Part shown: piece after piece, positions 23,095 through 35,217 of the stretch
Numbering within the stretch: position 1 is the first letter of the stretch
Layout of the letters: the number at the start of each line of letters is the position of its first letter
NCBI GenBank assembly: GCA_036435485.1
Contig: CM071598.1
Location: 120,840,148 to 120,904,147 of the forward strand
DNA length: 64,000 nucleotides
DNA from: Saposhnikovia divaricata
Taxonomy: Eukaryota; Streptophyta; Magnoliopsida; Apiales; Apiaceae
Direction: 5' to 3'
Notes under the pieces: model-generated
Seen by the model: the letters and a program-made list of their open reading frames with translations, nothing else
What the model was told of the DNA's origin: nothing
The model's database searches: none
Program-made: the position numbers and the translations under genes

Positions 23095-23155
23095 AGAGGG
23101 AGAGTTGCGAGAGGGAGAGTTGCGAGAGGGAGAGTAGAGAGGAGAGGTAGCCGCT
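23095..23155 (-). promoter_or_regulatory. CT-rich leader repeat upstream of the TNP1-like gene
   Basis: On the minus strand CTCTCC-type sequence includes about 2.5 units of a 15-bp repeat (23101-23130). Its position between the stop of the TNP2 gene (23406) and the TNP1-like gene fits a promoter-proximal 5' UTR. This is inference. Confidence 0.45.
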
Positions 23156-23405
23156 TAAGAGTGAGAAAACCCAACAAACCCTAATCCAATTTTATCCCCA
23201 ATTTTTCACAAATAGCGGTCTTTTTTTCACAAATAGCCCGCTCTTTTTTTCACAAGCCCGCTTACCATTTTTAATTTTAGTACATAAATACTTTCTAGAA
23301 AGTAAATATTTTTATTAAATTATTAACTAAATTATATTAAAAAGAATACTTGCATTAAAAAATTTTCAGAATTAAAATAGTCAAAAAAAATTATGAAGTG
23401 CATAA

Positions 23406-26400
23406 TTATTTACCGTCAGATTCACTATCGCTATTATCTGTATTTGAAGATTCTTCTTCTTCCGTATCAATTTGTATTTCTTCCTCCGAACATCCTTCAT
23501 CATCATCTAAATCAACTGATGTTCCTTCTACATCATTTAAATGTGTAAGAATATCCTCTGTATTGATCATATTTAAGTGTTCAGGAACATCATTCTGAAA
23601 GGCTTCTCGATGTGATTCAGGGACTTGAGGTAAATCAACAAGTGGGCGAGCTTTAATTTTGGATACGACCAACCAGTCTACTTTATCTCGTTTAAGACTT
23701 GGATAATTACAAAAGTAGACTTGTGTAGCTTGCATAGCTAAAATAAATGGTTCGTAAATATTTAATCTTTTTCTTCGATGCACCTCAACCATGCTGTAGC
23801 GTTGATGAACTCTTGTTCCAACGTTAGGTGTAGAATCAAACCACTCGCACTTAAACAATGCTGTCTTTTTTATCGGACGACGGGGGTACTCGATAATCAA
23901 AATCTCATCTAATATCCCAAAATAATCATTAGATGTCTCGCTATAATTTGATCCCTTGATACATACCCCACTATTAAAAGTTGACTTGGTAGCCCCATAT
24001 GCTCGTGTATGGAATTTAAATCCATTTACGTAGTAAATTGGTACTGATCTAACTGAACGGAGAGGCCCTGATGCTAGATCTTGAACAATTTCATTTGGAA
24101 CCAATGATGCATCTTGAGCCTGAAAAAAATAGTTATAATCATCTAAATAACTTGTACTTTGTCGACTTTTAACTCAACTAAGTTAATAAAAAAATAACTT
24201 ACATAATGCCTAAACCACGTAGCAAAGTTACTCTCTAAGCACTTATCAATCTCAGCACCATTTATGTATGGATTTTGCTCTCGAAGTCCATTTGTAAATA
24301 TCCTGTTTACACAAAAAAATGATGAATAAATTTGATGCTTATTTATATAAATTATTTATGTGATTGTAATTACAAGGTAATACTTACTCAATATATGGTG
24401 CAACCTCTGGACAATTAAACAAGACATAATTGTTAGCCGCTGTGTACTCATGATCATCAAGATAACGAGTTCTAACACAACCATGTGCTCGCCCTGGATA
24501 AGAAAATATGGAAAATGTTCCCTCAAATCTCTCTCCACCTCTGCTAGAATCATTTCGAGGAACTTTTCTATGTTTGGTGTCAACATGCTGTTCAAAGTAA
24601 TGTGAACAAAAGGTTGAAGCTTCTTCAACCAAAAAAGCATTGCATATGGATCCCTCTACCTGAGCTTTATTTTTCACATTATTCTTCAAGTGTCGTAAAA
24701 ATCGCTCAAATGGGTACATCCATCGATATTGCACAGGACCTGCAATACGTGCCTCGTACGGTAAATGCACCAAAAGATGTTCCATTGAGTCAAATAATGA
24801 TGGTGGAAATATACGCTCTAGCTTGCAAAGTATGACCGGAATCTGTTCTTCAAGTTTACGCATATCGCTGACCTTCAAAGTGGCTGAAGTGAGGTCTTTG
24901 AAAAAAAGGCTTAATTCCGTCACACATTCCCAAACACTAGTAGGTAGCAATTCTCGAAAAGCAATTGGGAAAAGTCGTTGCATAAACACATGGCAATCAT
25001 GACTTTTCATTCCAAATAACTTGTATTTTTTCATGTCGATGCAACGTCCCATGTTCGACACATATCCATCTGGAAACTTTAAATCCTTCAACCAACGACA
25101 TACTGCTTCTTTACCCTTCTTGTCTAAGCTATAACATGCTTTTGGATATTTTTGTGTCGATTCATCGAATGCTAACTCCGGTCTCCGACAAAGTAATGCA
25201 ATATCATCTCTTGACTTAGCATTATCTTTGGTTTTACCTTCAATGGCCATGATAGTGTTGAAAATATTTTCAAACACATTCTTTTCAATGTGCATGACAT
25301 CAAGATTATGTCTAATGGATAATGTCCTCCAATATGGCAAATCCCAAAAGATACTCCGTTTTTTCCATCCACATCTATATGTCTTGATGATTTTAGCATT
25401 GTGTTCATCACTTCCCAATTCTGTAATTTTCATCAATCCAAGTGACTCAATCTCTTGTAATACATCTTCACCTGTTCGTATAAATATAAAACAATGCAAT
25501 ATTATAAGTGTGTTAAAATTAAGGTTTAAAAAAATTACAGAATTGCAAAAAGTTATGGAGAAGACCAATTTTACCTATTCTTATAGATGGGGCTGATTGA
25601 GACACTGTCTTTCCCTTGGTAAACCAATTTTTATTCTTTCGAAATGGATGATCAGCAGGTAAAAACTTTCGATGATTATCAAACCATGTTGGTTTCCCGC
25701 CATGTTTAAGATTGTAAGCATCATAATCATGAGCACAATGAGGACAAGCTAAATGTCCAGCAGTTGTCCACCCAGACAACATCGACATAGCAGGAAAGTC
25801 ACTAATAGTCCACATCAATGCAGCCCGCATCTGAAAATTTTGCTTCAAAGAAGAATCCCATGTCTCAACTCCAACTTCCCACAACATCTTTAACTCAGCA
25901 ATTAATGGTTGGAGATAAACATCTATCTTTTGCTTTGGATTTTTTGGTCCTGGAACAAGCACAGACAGAAACATATATGCCTCTTTCGAACACATCCATG
26001 GTGGTAAATTATACGGGGTCACTACAATTGGCCAAGAAGAATATTGACTGCCTGATTGACCAAATGGTTGAAACCCATCAGCAGAAAGCCCTAGCCTAAC
26101 ATTTCTTGTCTCTACAGAAAATGAGGGGTGCGCTCTGTTAAATTGTTGCCACTCTTCTGAGTCTGAACAATGGCGCATCACATCATCTTCTTGATAATGT
26201 TCAGCATGCCATCTCATATGGCTCGCAGTCGCAGGTGAGGCATATAATCTCTGTAATCTCGGGGCCAATGGAAAGTATGTCATCCTTTTAACAGCCACCT
26301 TTTTCTTCTCTCGATTGGATCTGTTAACTCTAATTTTGTACCTTGACTGTGAACAAAATTTACACGAATCCATATCCTTGTCTTCACCCCAATATATCAT

Positions 26401-27078
26401 ACATCCATTAACACAACAATCAATTTTCATTGAAGGAAGACCTAATCCTTCTACATGTTTCTTTGTTTTGTAGAAGCTATCAAGGAATGTATTATCTTCG
26501 GGCAAGACACTTTTGATGAATTGTGATGTCTCATCATAGCATGCCTCTGACCAATGATGATCGGATTTTAAACTCAACATACGAGCCATGGCAGACAATT
26601 GAGAAGTTTCACAACCACGATACAACTCTCTTTCTGAAGAGTGTAATATGTCATACACCTTTTGTGCATCCGCATTCGGTATCTCTTCTGAAAGTGGATC
26701 AAAATTTGGACCAGCAGCATCCAAGACCATATTATACATTAGATTATTCTCATTTCTTCCTCTAGAAATATTAGAATGACTTGTTGAGGATTGTCCTGCA
26801 CTTTCTCCAATATTGTATGACTCCCCATGTCGATCCCACACATAATAATTTTCAATGAATCCTTTTTTTAAGAGATGCAATTTTACAGTGTTTGCATCCC
26901 AATGTCTTTTAAATCTGCATCTTGAACAAGGACATTGTATGTTCGTTCCATTCAAGGAAGATGATTGAGATATAGCATGATTCATAAATTCTTCTAATCC
27001 AACAACAAAAGCATCTTTAAGAAGTCCCCTACTATCCATTCTTGGATACATCCACGACCGATTATTATCCATATTCAT
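23406..27078 (-). CDS. TNP2-type CACTA transposase
   Basis: Four exons join in frame with GT-AG introns: 27078-25575, 25471-24388, 24302-24203 and 24119-23406, giving 1133 aa without a stop. Domains in order: Transpos_assoc (about 8-85; CPCSRCRFKRHWD), the Transposase_21 core (about 270-480; RLGLSADGFQPFG, WTISDFPAMSMLSGW, HLACPHC), a conserved block IRHNLDVMHIEKNVFENI, DUF4218 (KLFGMKSHDCHVFMQRLFPIA, YRWMYPFERFLRHLK), and DUF4216 (YYVNGFKFHTRAYG, FGILDEILIIEY). The acidic C-terminal tail (DDDEGCSEEEIQIDTEEEE) is common in the family. It is the catalytic recombinase that would act on the CACTA termini. Asp residues in ADGFQPFG and SDFPA are candidates for the DDE/D site. A probable 5' UTR splice acceptor (CTTTAG) lies just upstream of the ATG. 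Confidence 0.93.
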
Positions 27079-27569
27079 ATTATCAACAACCTAAAGATAA
27101 TATATAACCAAAACATAGGATTATCAAAAACTAACTAAATTAAATGAAATAATGTGAGCTAATTTAGCTAGGATTACCAACTTAAAGATATAATTATTTG
27201 ATACAATCTAATATAACAATATCAACATCATAAAAATATCTTACAAGCAAAACAAACTAATAAACTAACATTTGAAGGAAAAAAGGCATGATTCATAAAA
27301 ATGGAAATAAAAAACACTAACATGCATTAAAGTATACATGATTCTAAATTAGCAAAAAAGAAAAGTATACATGATTCTACAAAAATAAAAATATAAAACA
27401 ATGACATAAAAATTGAACTAACCTTATAATTTAGACAAGAATATGTAGATTGATAGACTAAATTTTAAGAATGAGTTGAATTTGGTTGAAGGGAGAAATG
27501 AAATAGAGGAAGAATAGAGAATTTGGGGGAAGAATATAGTTTTTGTTAAGGGATATAGAGTAGAAAAAG
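27079..27569. other. Upstream region of the TNP2 gene
   Basis: AT-rich; probably holds the promoter, 5' UTR and a leader intron of the minus-strand TNP2 gene. No ORF. A 21-bp sequence containing AAGTATACATGATTCTA occurs twice (about 27331 and 27363). Confidence 0.45.
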
Positions 27570-28105
27570 GCTACTGCATTAAAGGCGACCGATCTAATTC
27601 TGCAACGGGTTAGCGACGGAAATTGGCCTTTTACTTTTACAACGGATCTACTTCTGCAACGGGTTAGCGACGGAAATTAAAACTTTTGGCTTTTTCCTTT
27701 TACAACGGATATCCGTCGCGAAAGTGTTGTTAATATTTCCCGTCGTTGATCCGTTGCTAGGTTTTCCGTTGCTAATCCGTCAACAACAATTTCCGTTGCT
27801 AATTCCGTTGCTGTCTGTTTAGCGGGTTATTTGGCGCCCAAATTAGCTACGGTTTGTTTCCGTCGCTAATTTCCGTTACTAAGTCCGTTGCAAAACTGTT
27901 GGCACGGGTTGGCGGGATATTTTCGCGGCTATGTTAACAACTGAATAATTCCGTCGCAAATAATTTGTAGGCAAACCGTCGCTAGTTTGTTGGTGGGGTT
28001 GTTGACTCTCTCTTGCCTGACTTGTGTTGCTAATCCGTTGGGCATACACAACGGAAGACATTCCGTTGCTAAATTCCGTCGCTAATACCGGGAATTCTTG
28101 TAGTG
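27570..28105. promoter_or_regulatory. CACTA right subterminal motif array and TIR
   Basis: About twenty copies of CGACGGA/TCCGTCG and AACGGA/TCCGTT motifs in both orientations, ending in CCGGGAATTCTTGTAGTG. Because the genes read leftward, this is the transcriptional 5' end of the element. The ORF called at 27879-28208 is a chance frame across these motifs. Confidence 0.8.
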
Positions 28106-28108
28106 AAC
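28106..28108. repeat. CACTA target-site duplication AAC, right copy
   Basis: Matches 17038-17040. Confidence 0.85.
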
Positions 28109-28199
28109 CAATATAACAAAATTCAGTAGATCTAAGATCCCGGATGCCAAAATAAAGGAACCTACTCTCACAAAGAGAAAGAACAAAATCGAATATATG

Positions 28200-28312
28200 G
28201 ATAGACAAAATCCACTAACGGGGTGCGAGACCATCAAGAAAGAGATATATTTATTGAAAAATAAAGTAAAATCAAGGAAAATAAATGGGAGTTATCATTC
28301 AGAAGGAGAAAG
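28200..28312. repeat. Left copy of a diverged direct repeat flanking the 4-kb LTR
   Basis: The segment with CCACTAACG, ATTGAAAAATAAAGTAAAATC and GGGAGTTATCAT is matched imperfectly by 32282-32405 on the other side of the LTR. Confidence 0.5.
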
Positions 28313-30832
28313 TGTAACATCCCTATCCTAGCATACATATTTAATTCTAATAAATAGAATTGTTTATTACTAATACAACTCACAAGACTTAAAATTTGTT
28401 AAAATATTATTAATGTACGAAGAAAATGAGTGTATGTGTATTCGGTTAGTTTTTGAAAATTTTCGTTCTTGAGATTTCTCGAGAAATGAATAGCAACTAC
28501 GGGAAATGAATAGTAACCCAGAGGATAAATAGTGATAGAGGAAATTATATGAGGGACTTTAGTCTTCTACGACATTTGAGGATTTGACTCCTAAGTATTT
28601 ATTAAGGAATTTAGAACATTTTATAGTAGGTAGTTGAACTTCTGAGATTTATATAAAATCAACCGTAAGTCAGAAAAATGCAATTGAATACTCTATATAC
28701 GAAGGTATGGATGAGAAAGAATTAAGAAATTATGCAGAGTATTTATTGAGGAACATATTTTGAAGAGCTATTTAAAATTCATAGGAAAGTGAATAGTAAG
28801 TGTGAATAGTAAAAATTTTTGGGAGTTTTTGGACTACGTTTAAGTCCATGTTTCAAGGAAAGCTGTAATACATTAAATAAGGAATTATCATGATATTAGA
28901 GATCTATTTTCGGATGTGGAAGTAATTAATCTACATTAAAGATTTCATGGGTAGATTATTGTGAAAAATGTAGTAGTAAAATAAGTAATTAGTAGAGTAA
29001 TTGTTAGCATCCTAGGTAAGCTAAGGTTAGAAAGGTAAAATACATGCTAAGCTAATAGATAAGATCAAAAACAACTCATCTTATCCCCATTTTCTAGCAA
29101 AAGGGCCAAGTGAAGCTTAGGAGAAAAGGAAGATGGAGAAAAAAAGTGTTATCTTGCTTGGTTCATGCTTGGCACATGCTAGATTAATTATATAAATTAT
29201 ACAAAACACTTATATACATATTAGAAGAGGTGGGTTAGCAAGGAGGAGGTTAGAACAAAGAGAGAAAGCTAGGATTTCAAGAAGTTTGGAGCAAGCAAGA
29301 TAACTAGTGCAAGGGTATACATTTCTATTGTTTTTACTTAAGTTTTAAGGATATTTATGGATGATATAGCCACTGAATTTTCTGGGTATTTGAAGCTTGA
29401 TTGATGATGATGATTAGTAGCATGATTAAGTGGATTAAGGGGATAGTATGATTATGAAGTGGTTAGATAAGTAATTCAAAAATCTGTACAGATTCTTCCC
29501 AGTTTTGGGGTGATAAATTCGAAGCAGTTAAAAACCCGTTGTGGCTAAGGTTTGTAAATAAAAGTTGTAGTACTTGGAGTCTAGTTTGCGTGGCCGTAAA
29601 CGGTGCGCAAATCGGATTAACGAGCTAGGAGTTATGGCCGTTTTAGTATAAGTAGTCCCAGACCTACGGGATTGTTGGAAAAACGAGTTTGGGAAAAATG
29701 TTTCACCTAGTTAAACTCCATAATTCGAATTGAAAAAAATATGTAAGGTGTATAGATGATTAATGAAGGTGTCGGTGAACTTTGGTAATCTTTTATACAA
29801 TTTTGAATTTATTAAAAATGTTAGATTAAAGGGTGCGCAGTAGAGGGAGTTTTCTTATTTTCCTGTCGCTGCCCTGTTTTTGAGGAATTATTCGAACTAC
29901 TTAGGATCATGTATGGGCAGTGGGTTTACTGGGTCTATAATCTACTTGAGTCTAGTTTACAACCTCGAAAGAATCAAGTGGTTTTGTTTAGCGAGTAAGT
30001 AGTTATGGTCATTTTAGTGAAATAAGTACATAAAATGCGAGTTGTTTAAACATTGAACTTTGAAGAATTATTTCACCTAGGTAACAACCTTAGTTTGAAT
30101 TAAAACTTGGAGGGTTGGTATAACAATGAGTATAGAAGATCTCAAAGGCGGTTTCATGTCAGAATAATAATCCTACGATTTATAGTGAATTTTAGAGTGT
30201 AATAAAGATTGGGTCTTATGTGTTTATATAGAGTACCCGAGACATGGAAGGAGCTTGGATAGAATATCACCAAGAATCATTAAAAGAAGTGCAGAGGCCA
30301 AGGTGAGCATTTATCAAAGCTTTGCTTTATATATATATATATTACTAGAAAGATTTACATGATTTATCAGAATATGTAGGTTTATATGATTACGTGATGA
30401 AAGTACATACACGATGACTATATTATAGTGAAATGAAGTATCACGTGGTTATAAATGATTTTTATTTGAATAAATTCTCTCAAGTATGATCTTACGTGAT
30501 AATTGTTACCTGCTAAATGTGATAAGTATTATTTGAATGAGTTATCTGAAATGTGCATATACTTGATATGTGATAAAGGTGAATACAAGATCACTGTAAT
30601 GTATGAGCGATGTGAATACATGATGACAGTATGATTGACTTGAAAAGGGTCATTATGTGATCGATGTGGATTACATGAAAGGAAAATGTCAACGTGAATA
30701 AGTACATGGAAGGAAGAAATAAAACGGGTTATATGATGTGCATATTGTTTCATTTGAGTCCCACAAAATAAAGACGTTGTGACTACCAATACTTTTGTAT
30801 CAGCAATGTGAATAAATGGCCTAGCTAGCCAT

Positions 30833-30955
30833 CAACGTGAATAGGAAAGTCCTCTAGACTATAAAGCAACGTGAATTGGAAAGTCCTCTGGACTATAAAG
30901 CAACGTGAATAGAAAAGTCCTTTGGACGATAAAGCAACGTGAATAGAAAAAGAGC
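30833..30955. repeat. Tandem repeat, about 3.6 x 34 bp
   Basis: Units beginning CAACGTGAAT and containing AAAGTCCT-TGGAC start at 30833, 30867, 30901 and 30935, within the LTR. Confidence 0.85.
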
Positions 30956-31297
30956 CCTTAAGGCCAAGAAATCCCGGGAGATACTAAAGTCAAGTTGGTT
31001 AGTCACAATAAAGAAACAAGGTGAAAGAAAAGAGAGTCTCATGCATATGCTGCATACATTCATAGTAATTGATTACTTTGATTTATTGAATGATGACTTG
31101 GAATTATTTGCGTGACTACGTGTTGACAAGGTGCACAAATATGTTAAGTGAAAATATATGGCGATATTATGAATTTCTCATATACGTGCTGGTCGTTTAT
31201 GATTTATTGAATAGTAGTGAAATGATTATCTGAAATTAATTTATGTGAGGATAAGTTGACTAGGTATTCAAAGATATGATTGGATGATATGTACTCG

Positions 31298-31298
<1 letters not shown>

Positions 31299-31391
<93 letters not shown>
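31299..31391. repeat. (TA)46 microsatellite
   Basis: Uninterrupted TA dinucleotides. Unlike the TA tracts near 42.8, 43.3, 47.4, 48.6, 49.0 and 49.4 kb, no foldback element sits in it. Confidence 0.95.
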
Positions 31392-31394
<3 letters not shown>

Positions 31395-32269
31395 TAGCCC
31401 AATGTGAATGGCTTAACTAACTATCACAAATATACAGATGACCGTCGAGTCTATAGATGACTTCCGGGTTATATACGGAAATTATTCAGATCTTACATAT
31501 ATAATTGTTTGTAATAATAAATGTGTAGATTAGAGTCGTTGAACTGATAACAGGGATAAGACTACGGAAAGATACAAGGAGAGTTGGGTAAATGAAGAGA
31601 GAATGAATTACAGGTACATGTAATGATAATACGAGTTTTTACGAGTTAACAGGTATATACAGATGTCTTTATAAAACGTGAAATACGGGATTGTCGGTTT
31701 AGACATATGTAAATTTTACCAAAGTATATTTTATGATGATATATGTTCACTGAGTTGCGACTCATTAAAATCACTCATGTTTTTCAGGTTAAGTTGCATG
31801 GTCGGCCAGCTGGATTTCCAGAGTCCCTCCTCCTCAGTATTTGCATATATAAATATGTTAAGTTTTTATTTCCGCTATTAAGATTAAATGTTGAGTTATC
31901 GTGTTGAGTTGTATTGTATAGTTGTTTACCTGATCGGTTAGGACAGGTTGAACTTGTGGTTGTTTTTCTTAAAAGTTGGAATTGATGTTTGGTTGTTAAA
32001 TGGAATTTGGTTTGGTTTGAATTACAAGTGAGTAGTCCGATTTACGAATACTTCATGCCGAAATTTTCTAAAATTCCCCTGTATCAATGTCTATTTTATC
32101 TAATTAATTCCAATAGTTGAGAGCATACTTTAACTACTAAGTGTTATGTGTATAGTGAGTCACATCTTCTAAAGTTTTCAGCTTCCGCATTACAAAAGTA
32201 TTTTAGAGGATTAATGTATATTCTTTTTAAAAAAGTATATTTTCAGTATAGGGGAGTCAGGGTACGACA

Positions 32270-33193
32270 GCTAGTACAAAATTCAATATATTAGTAGATA
32301 AAACCCACTAACGTGGTACTAGACTCTCAATAAATAGAGATAATTACTGAAAACAAAGTAAAATCAAGAAGAAAAAAAAAATAAAAAGGGGCTTACCATC
32401 AACCAAAGTGCAAATGTCAGCCCCCAAACTTTAGTTTAGTATTTTTTGGAGACGAGGAGAGAAAGAAACGGCTATAGCAATCGTTTAAAAATCATTATTA
32501 TTGATAACTAGATAGGTCGATACATATAAATTATATATAGTTTCCAATAAAAGATGCCCATTTTTATTTTGTATTCTTGAATTCAAGTAATAGTATTCAA
32601 TTCTCATATCCTAATCTAAGAGCAGATATCTCGAATTTGCTTGGTTGGTTAATAATATTAATTTTTAATATCAACAAAATCTTACATATGGGTAAAGAAT
32701 TTAATAAGTTGGTAAATAGATTCTAAACAAATAGAGATATATATTAAAAATAAACAAAATTAAAAAAAATAGGAGGGCTTCTTTTTTATGTACTCTACTA
32801 TTTATTTTATTTTGTAGCATCTCAATTCTGTTTTCAATTATATAGTAAAATACTTAGATAACTTTGGCAAAGAGTGACATTACATATAATTGTCATTTTT
32901 TTTTCGCATATTATTTTCGTTTCGTGTACCAAAAAGAATTGTGTAATTTAGTAGCATTTTGTGTTCGAATTTTGGGTACACAAAATAATTTCATGCCATT
33001 TTCATGCAAGATCCCAAAGACACATGGCATGAATGTACACAACATAAACGATTTCCAGATCTACGTAAGAACTTTCTTTTAATATATGTCGAAAAAATAT
33101 ACTCGCTCTTAAACGAAAATGAATTTCATGTTTTTTAACCTGATAATTAAATTACAAGGACATATATATAATAACGTGATTACGTGTTTATAT
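32270..33193. other. AT-rich spacer
   Basis: 32282-32405 is the right copy of the direct repeat at 28200-28312. The rest shows no domain-bearing ORF; the 72-aa frame at 32864-33082 has no recognisable features. Confidence 0.5.
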
Positions 33194-33198
33194 ATTAC
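33194..33198. repeat. Target-site duplication ATTAC, left copy (copia)
   Basis: Matches 40411-40415. Confidence 0.92.
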
Positions 33199-33713
33199 TG
33201 TTAGATATAATTGATGTAATGTTTCAGTGTTTAAGTGTAACAGTGATATATCAGAGTTTAACTGGAAGGAAGTCAGAGTTTAGTAAAGTCTGACTGACGG
33301 AAGCTGGACAGAGTTTAGTAAAGTCTGTCTAGAAGCAGCGCGTACAGAGTCAACAGAAGATATTAGAGATCAATTGAAGATTGATATGGAAGCGAGATCT
33401 TTGGAGACTGGATAGCTATCAAAGAGATCGAGTTGACTTAGGAGACGTGTGACAATCTGTAATTGATATCTTTGTATAGCTGATTGTTAGGAATATCAAT
33501 TAGAGATTGTATCGAAGCTGTATATTATATAAATACAGTTAGGTTAACCCTAGAAGGGTATCGTGCATCGAACTATCATTATTGTAACCTAGCAGCTCTT
33601 TGTGATAGTTTACATCACGAAGAGGGTTTTTAATATCAGAAGATTTAAAGTGCATAATCATCTTGTTAAACTCTCATACGAATTTGATTATTATTTGTGT
33701 ATTCGGCCTAACA
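33199..33713 (+). repeat. Copia 5' LTR (515 bp)
   Basis: Nearly identical to 39892-40410. A TATA box (TATATAAATA) lies at 33526-33535. An internal near-repeat of CAGAGTTTAGTAAAGTCTG occurs twice (about 33268 and 33310). Confidence 0.95.
33526..33535 (+). promoter_or_regulatory. TATA box in the copia 5' LTR
   Basis: TATATAAATA, about 240 bp before gag. The same site is at 40219-40228 in the 3' LTR, where it could drive transcription outward. Confidence 0.65.
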
Positions 33714-33715
33714 AG

Positions 33716-33728
33716 TGGTATCAGAGCC
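33716..33728 (+). other. Primer binding site, initiator tRNA-Met type
   Basis: TGGTATCAGAGCC lies 2 bases after the LTR end, the standard PBS of plant copia elements. Confidence 0.95.
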
Positions 33729-33774
33729 AATCTGTTACTTTATTACAGGTTAAGATCCAAACACAACAATAATC

Positions 33775-35217
33775 ATGTCAGCAATTCCTCCACCAACATC
33801 TACTAGTTCTGAAAAGGCTCCTACTACTGTGAGTCGCTATGAACCAATCAGGGTTCCTATTCTCAGGCCATCAGAGTATGCAATGTGGAAGGTCAAGATG
33901 ACTATGTTTCTGGAGGCTACAGATCCAGAATATCTTGACGGGATTTATGAAGGCCCTCATAATCCTACAAAGCTATCTGCTGCAATCGCTGGTGAAGAAG
34001 CTAAAATAGTTCCAAAGGAAAAGAAGGACATGACTCCTGAAGATCTATCATCAATTGCTAAGGATGCGAAAGTTAGGCATTTACTGCATAGTGCTTTAGA
34101 CAATGTTATGTCTAACAAAGTGATTAACTGCACCACTGCAAAAGAGATCTGGGATGCTCTTGAAGTCAGATGTCAAGGAACTGCTGCTATTAAGAAGAAT
34201 AGGAGAAACATACTCACACAAGAGTATGAGCACTTTGAGGCCAAACCTGAAGAAACCATGACAGAAATATTTGATAGATTCTGTAAACTGCTCAATGATC
34301 TGTCATTGGTCAACAAAGAGTATGATCTAGAAGACTCAAATCTCAAGTTTCTTCTTTCTCTACCTGAAAAGTGGGATGTGAAAACAACCACTATTAGAGA
34401 CAACTATGAACTTGCTGAAACAGAGATTGATGAAATCTATGGGCTGCTCAAAACTCATGAATTGGAAATGGAGCAGAGAAACAGGAGATCAAGCAGGAAG
34501 GCAAAGTCTGTTGCTCTTAAGGTTGAAGAGAAGCCTCAGAAGAAAGAGGCATCAAGAAGGAAAATGAAGGGAAAAGCTTTGGTCATACACTCAGAAAGTG
34601 AATCATCAAACTCTGATTGTGATTCAAACTCTTCTGAATCATCTGACTCTGAGGATGATGAAGAAGAAATGAGAAAAATGGCTGTGTTGATGGTGAAGAC
34701 CTTCAAGAAAATGGGTTTCAAGAATTTCAAGAAAGGGAAAAGGTTTTCTAGAGATTCAAATGAAGACAGAAAAAGTTTCAGGAGGACTGAAAGAAAAGAG
34801 ACCAAGTCTGGGAAAAAGGATAAGTCTGAAATTCAATGCTATAAGTGTAAGGAGATGGGTCACTATGCTCCTGAGTGCAAGAAGGGTAAAACTGGAAAGG
34901 TACTCTACACTAAAGGCAGAGATTGGGCAGACACTTCAGATTCTGATGAAGAAATTAACTATGCTCTCATGGCTACTACTGAATCAGAAATTTCTGAAAA
35001 TCAGGTACCTCTAACTACCTATGCTTATAATATTGATGACATTTCTCAATTAAGAATTTATCTTAAGTCATTGCATATAAGTTATAGGGATCAGACTTTA
35101 GAGAATGAGAGGATAAAGTCTGAAAATTCTGAACTTAAGGTTAGAAATAAACTTGTTGAAGATAACTTGAAAATATGCAACAAGTTCAGAAAGAGAGAGA
35201 TGATGTTGTTTCTATAG
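33775..35217 (+). CDS. Copia gag (capsid and nucleocapsid), first frame
   Basis: 480 aa. The UBN2-type retrotransposon gag domain spans about residues 30-230 (YAMWKVKMTMFLEA, TAKEIWDALEVRCQG, NLKFLLSLPEKW). A Ser/Asp/Glu-rich and basic segment follows, then a CCHC zinc knuckle CYKCKEMGHYAPEC at 355-368, and a coiled coil at the C-terminus (ENERIKSENSELKVRNKLVEDNLK). The frame ends at an apparent 1-nt indel near 35170; the coiled coil resumes in the overlapping next frame. The ATG at 33775 lies just downstream of the PBS and begins MSAIPPP, a normal gag start. Confidence 0.93.
   Translation: MSAIPPPTSTSSEKAPTTVSRYEPIRVPILRPSEYAMWKVKMTMFLEATDPEYLDGIYEGPHNPTKLSAAIAGEEAKIVPKEKKDMTPEDLSSIAKDAKVRHLLHSALDNVMSNKVINCTTAKEIWDALEVRCQGTAAIKKNRRNILTQEYEHFEAKPEETMTEIFDRFCKLLNDLSLVNKEYDLEDSNLKFLLSLPEKWDVKTTTIRDNYELAETEIDEIYGLLKTHELEMEQRNRRSSRKAKSVALKVEEKPQKKEASRRKMKGKALVIHSESESSNSDCDSNSSESSDSEDDEEEMRKMAVLMVKTFKKMGFKNFKKGKRFSRDSNEDRKSFRRTERKETKSGKKDKSEIQCYKCKEMGHYAPECKKGKTGKVLYTKGRDWADTSDSDEEINYALMATTESEISENQVPLTTYAYNIDDISQLRIYLKSLHISYRDQTLENERIKSENSELKVRNKLVEDNLKICNKFRKREMMLFL

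Larger units (their letters stand above)
17041..28105 (-). mobile_element. En/Spm CACTA transposon, apparently complete
   Basis: Starts CACTACAAGAATTCCCGG and ends with its exact complement. The TIR extends to 35 bp with one mismatch at position 19 and is flanked by a perfect 3-bp TSD (AAC), as CACTA elements produce. It is 11,065 bp long. Both genes read on the minus strand, the TNP2-type gene first, then the TNP1-like gene. Both splice conceptually into uninterrupted frames. Subterminal regions carry many GCGACGGAA and CAACGGA motifs. Nothing I can see rules out an autonomous element. Confidence 0.93.
28313..32269 (+). mobile_element. 4-kb chromovirus-like LTR, possibly a solo LTR
   Basis: Starts TGTAACATCCC, a terminus common in plant chromoviruses of the Tekay/Del type, and ends GGGTACGACA. 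No gag or pol is seen inside, so it is either a solo LTR or one LTR of a truncated element. Its last 350 bp match 1590-2019. The flanking pentamers (GAAAG and GCTAG) do not form a clean TSD. It includes phrases usual in such LTRs (ACGAGCTAGGAGTTATGGCCG at 29619-29639), a 34-bp tandem repeat and a long (TA)n tract. Small ORFs at 30529-30789 and 31678-31881 are not supported. Confidence 0.6.

Noticed and set aside
25228..26765. Plus-strand ORFs of 80-122 aa
   Set aside because: Antisense shadows of the TNP2-type transposase exons.
27879..28208. 109-aa minus-strand ORF across the CACTA right end
   Set aside because: It crosses the element boundary and consists of subterminal motifs.
32864..33082. 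72-aa ORF upstream of the copia element
   Set aside because: AT-rich chance frame without domain or neighbours.
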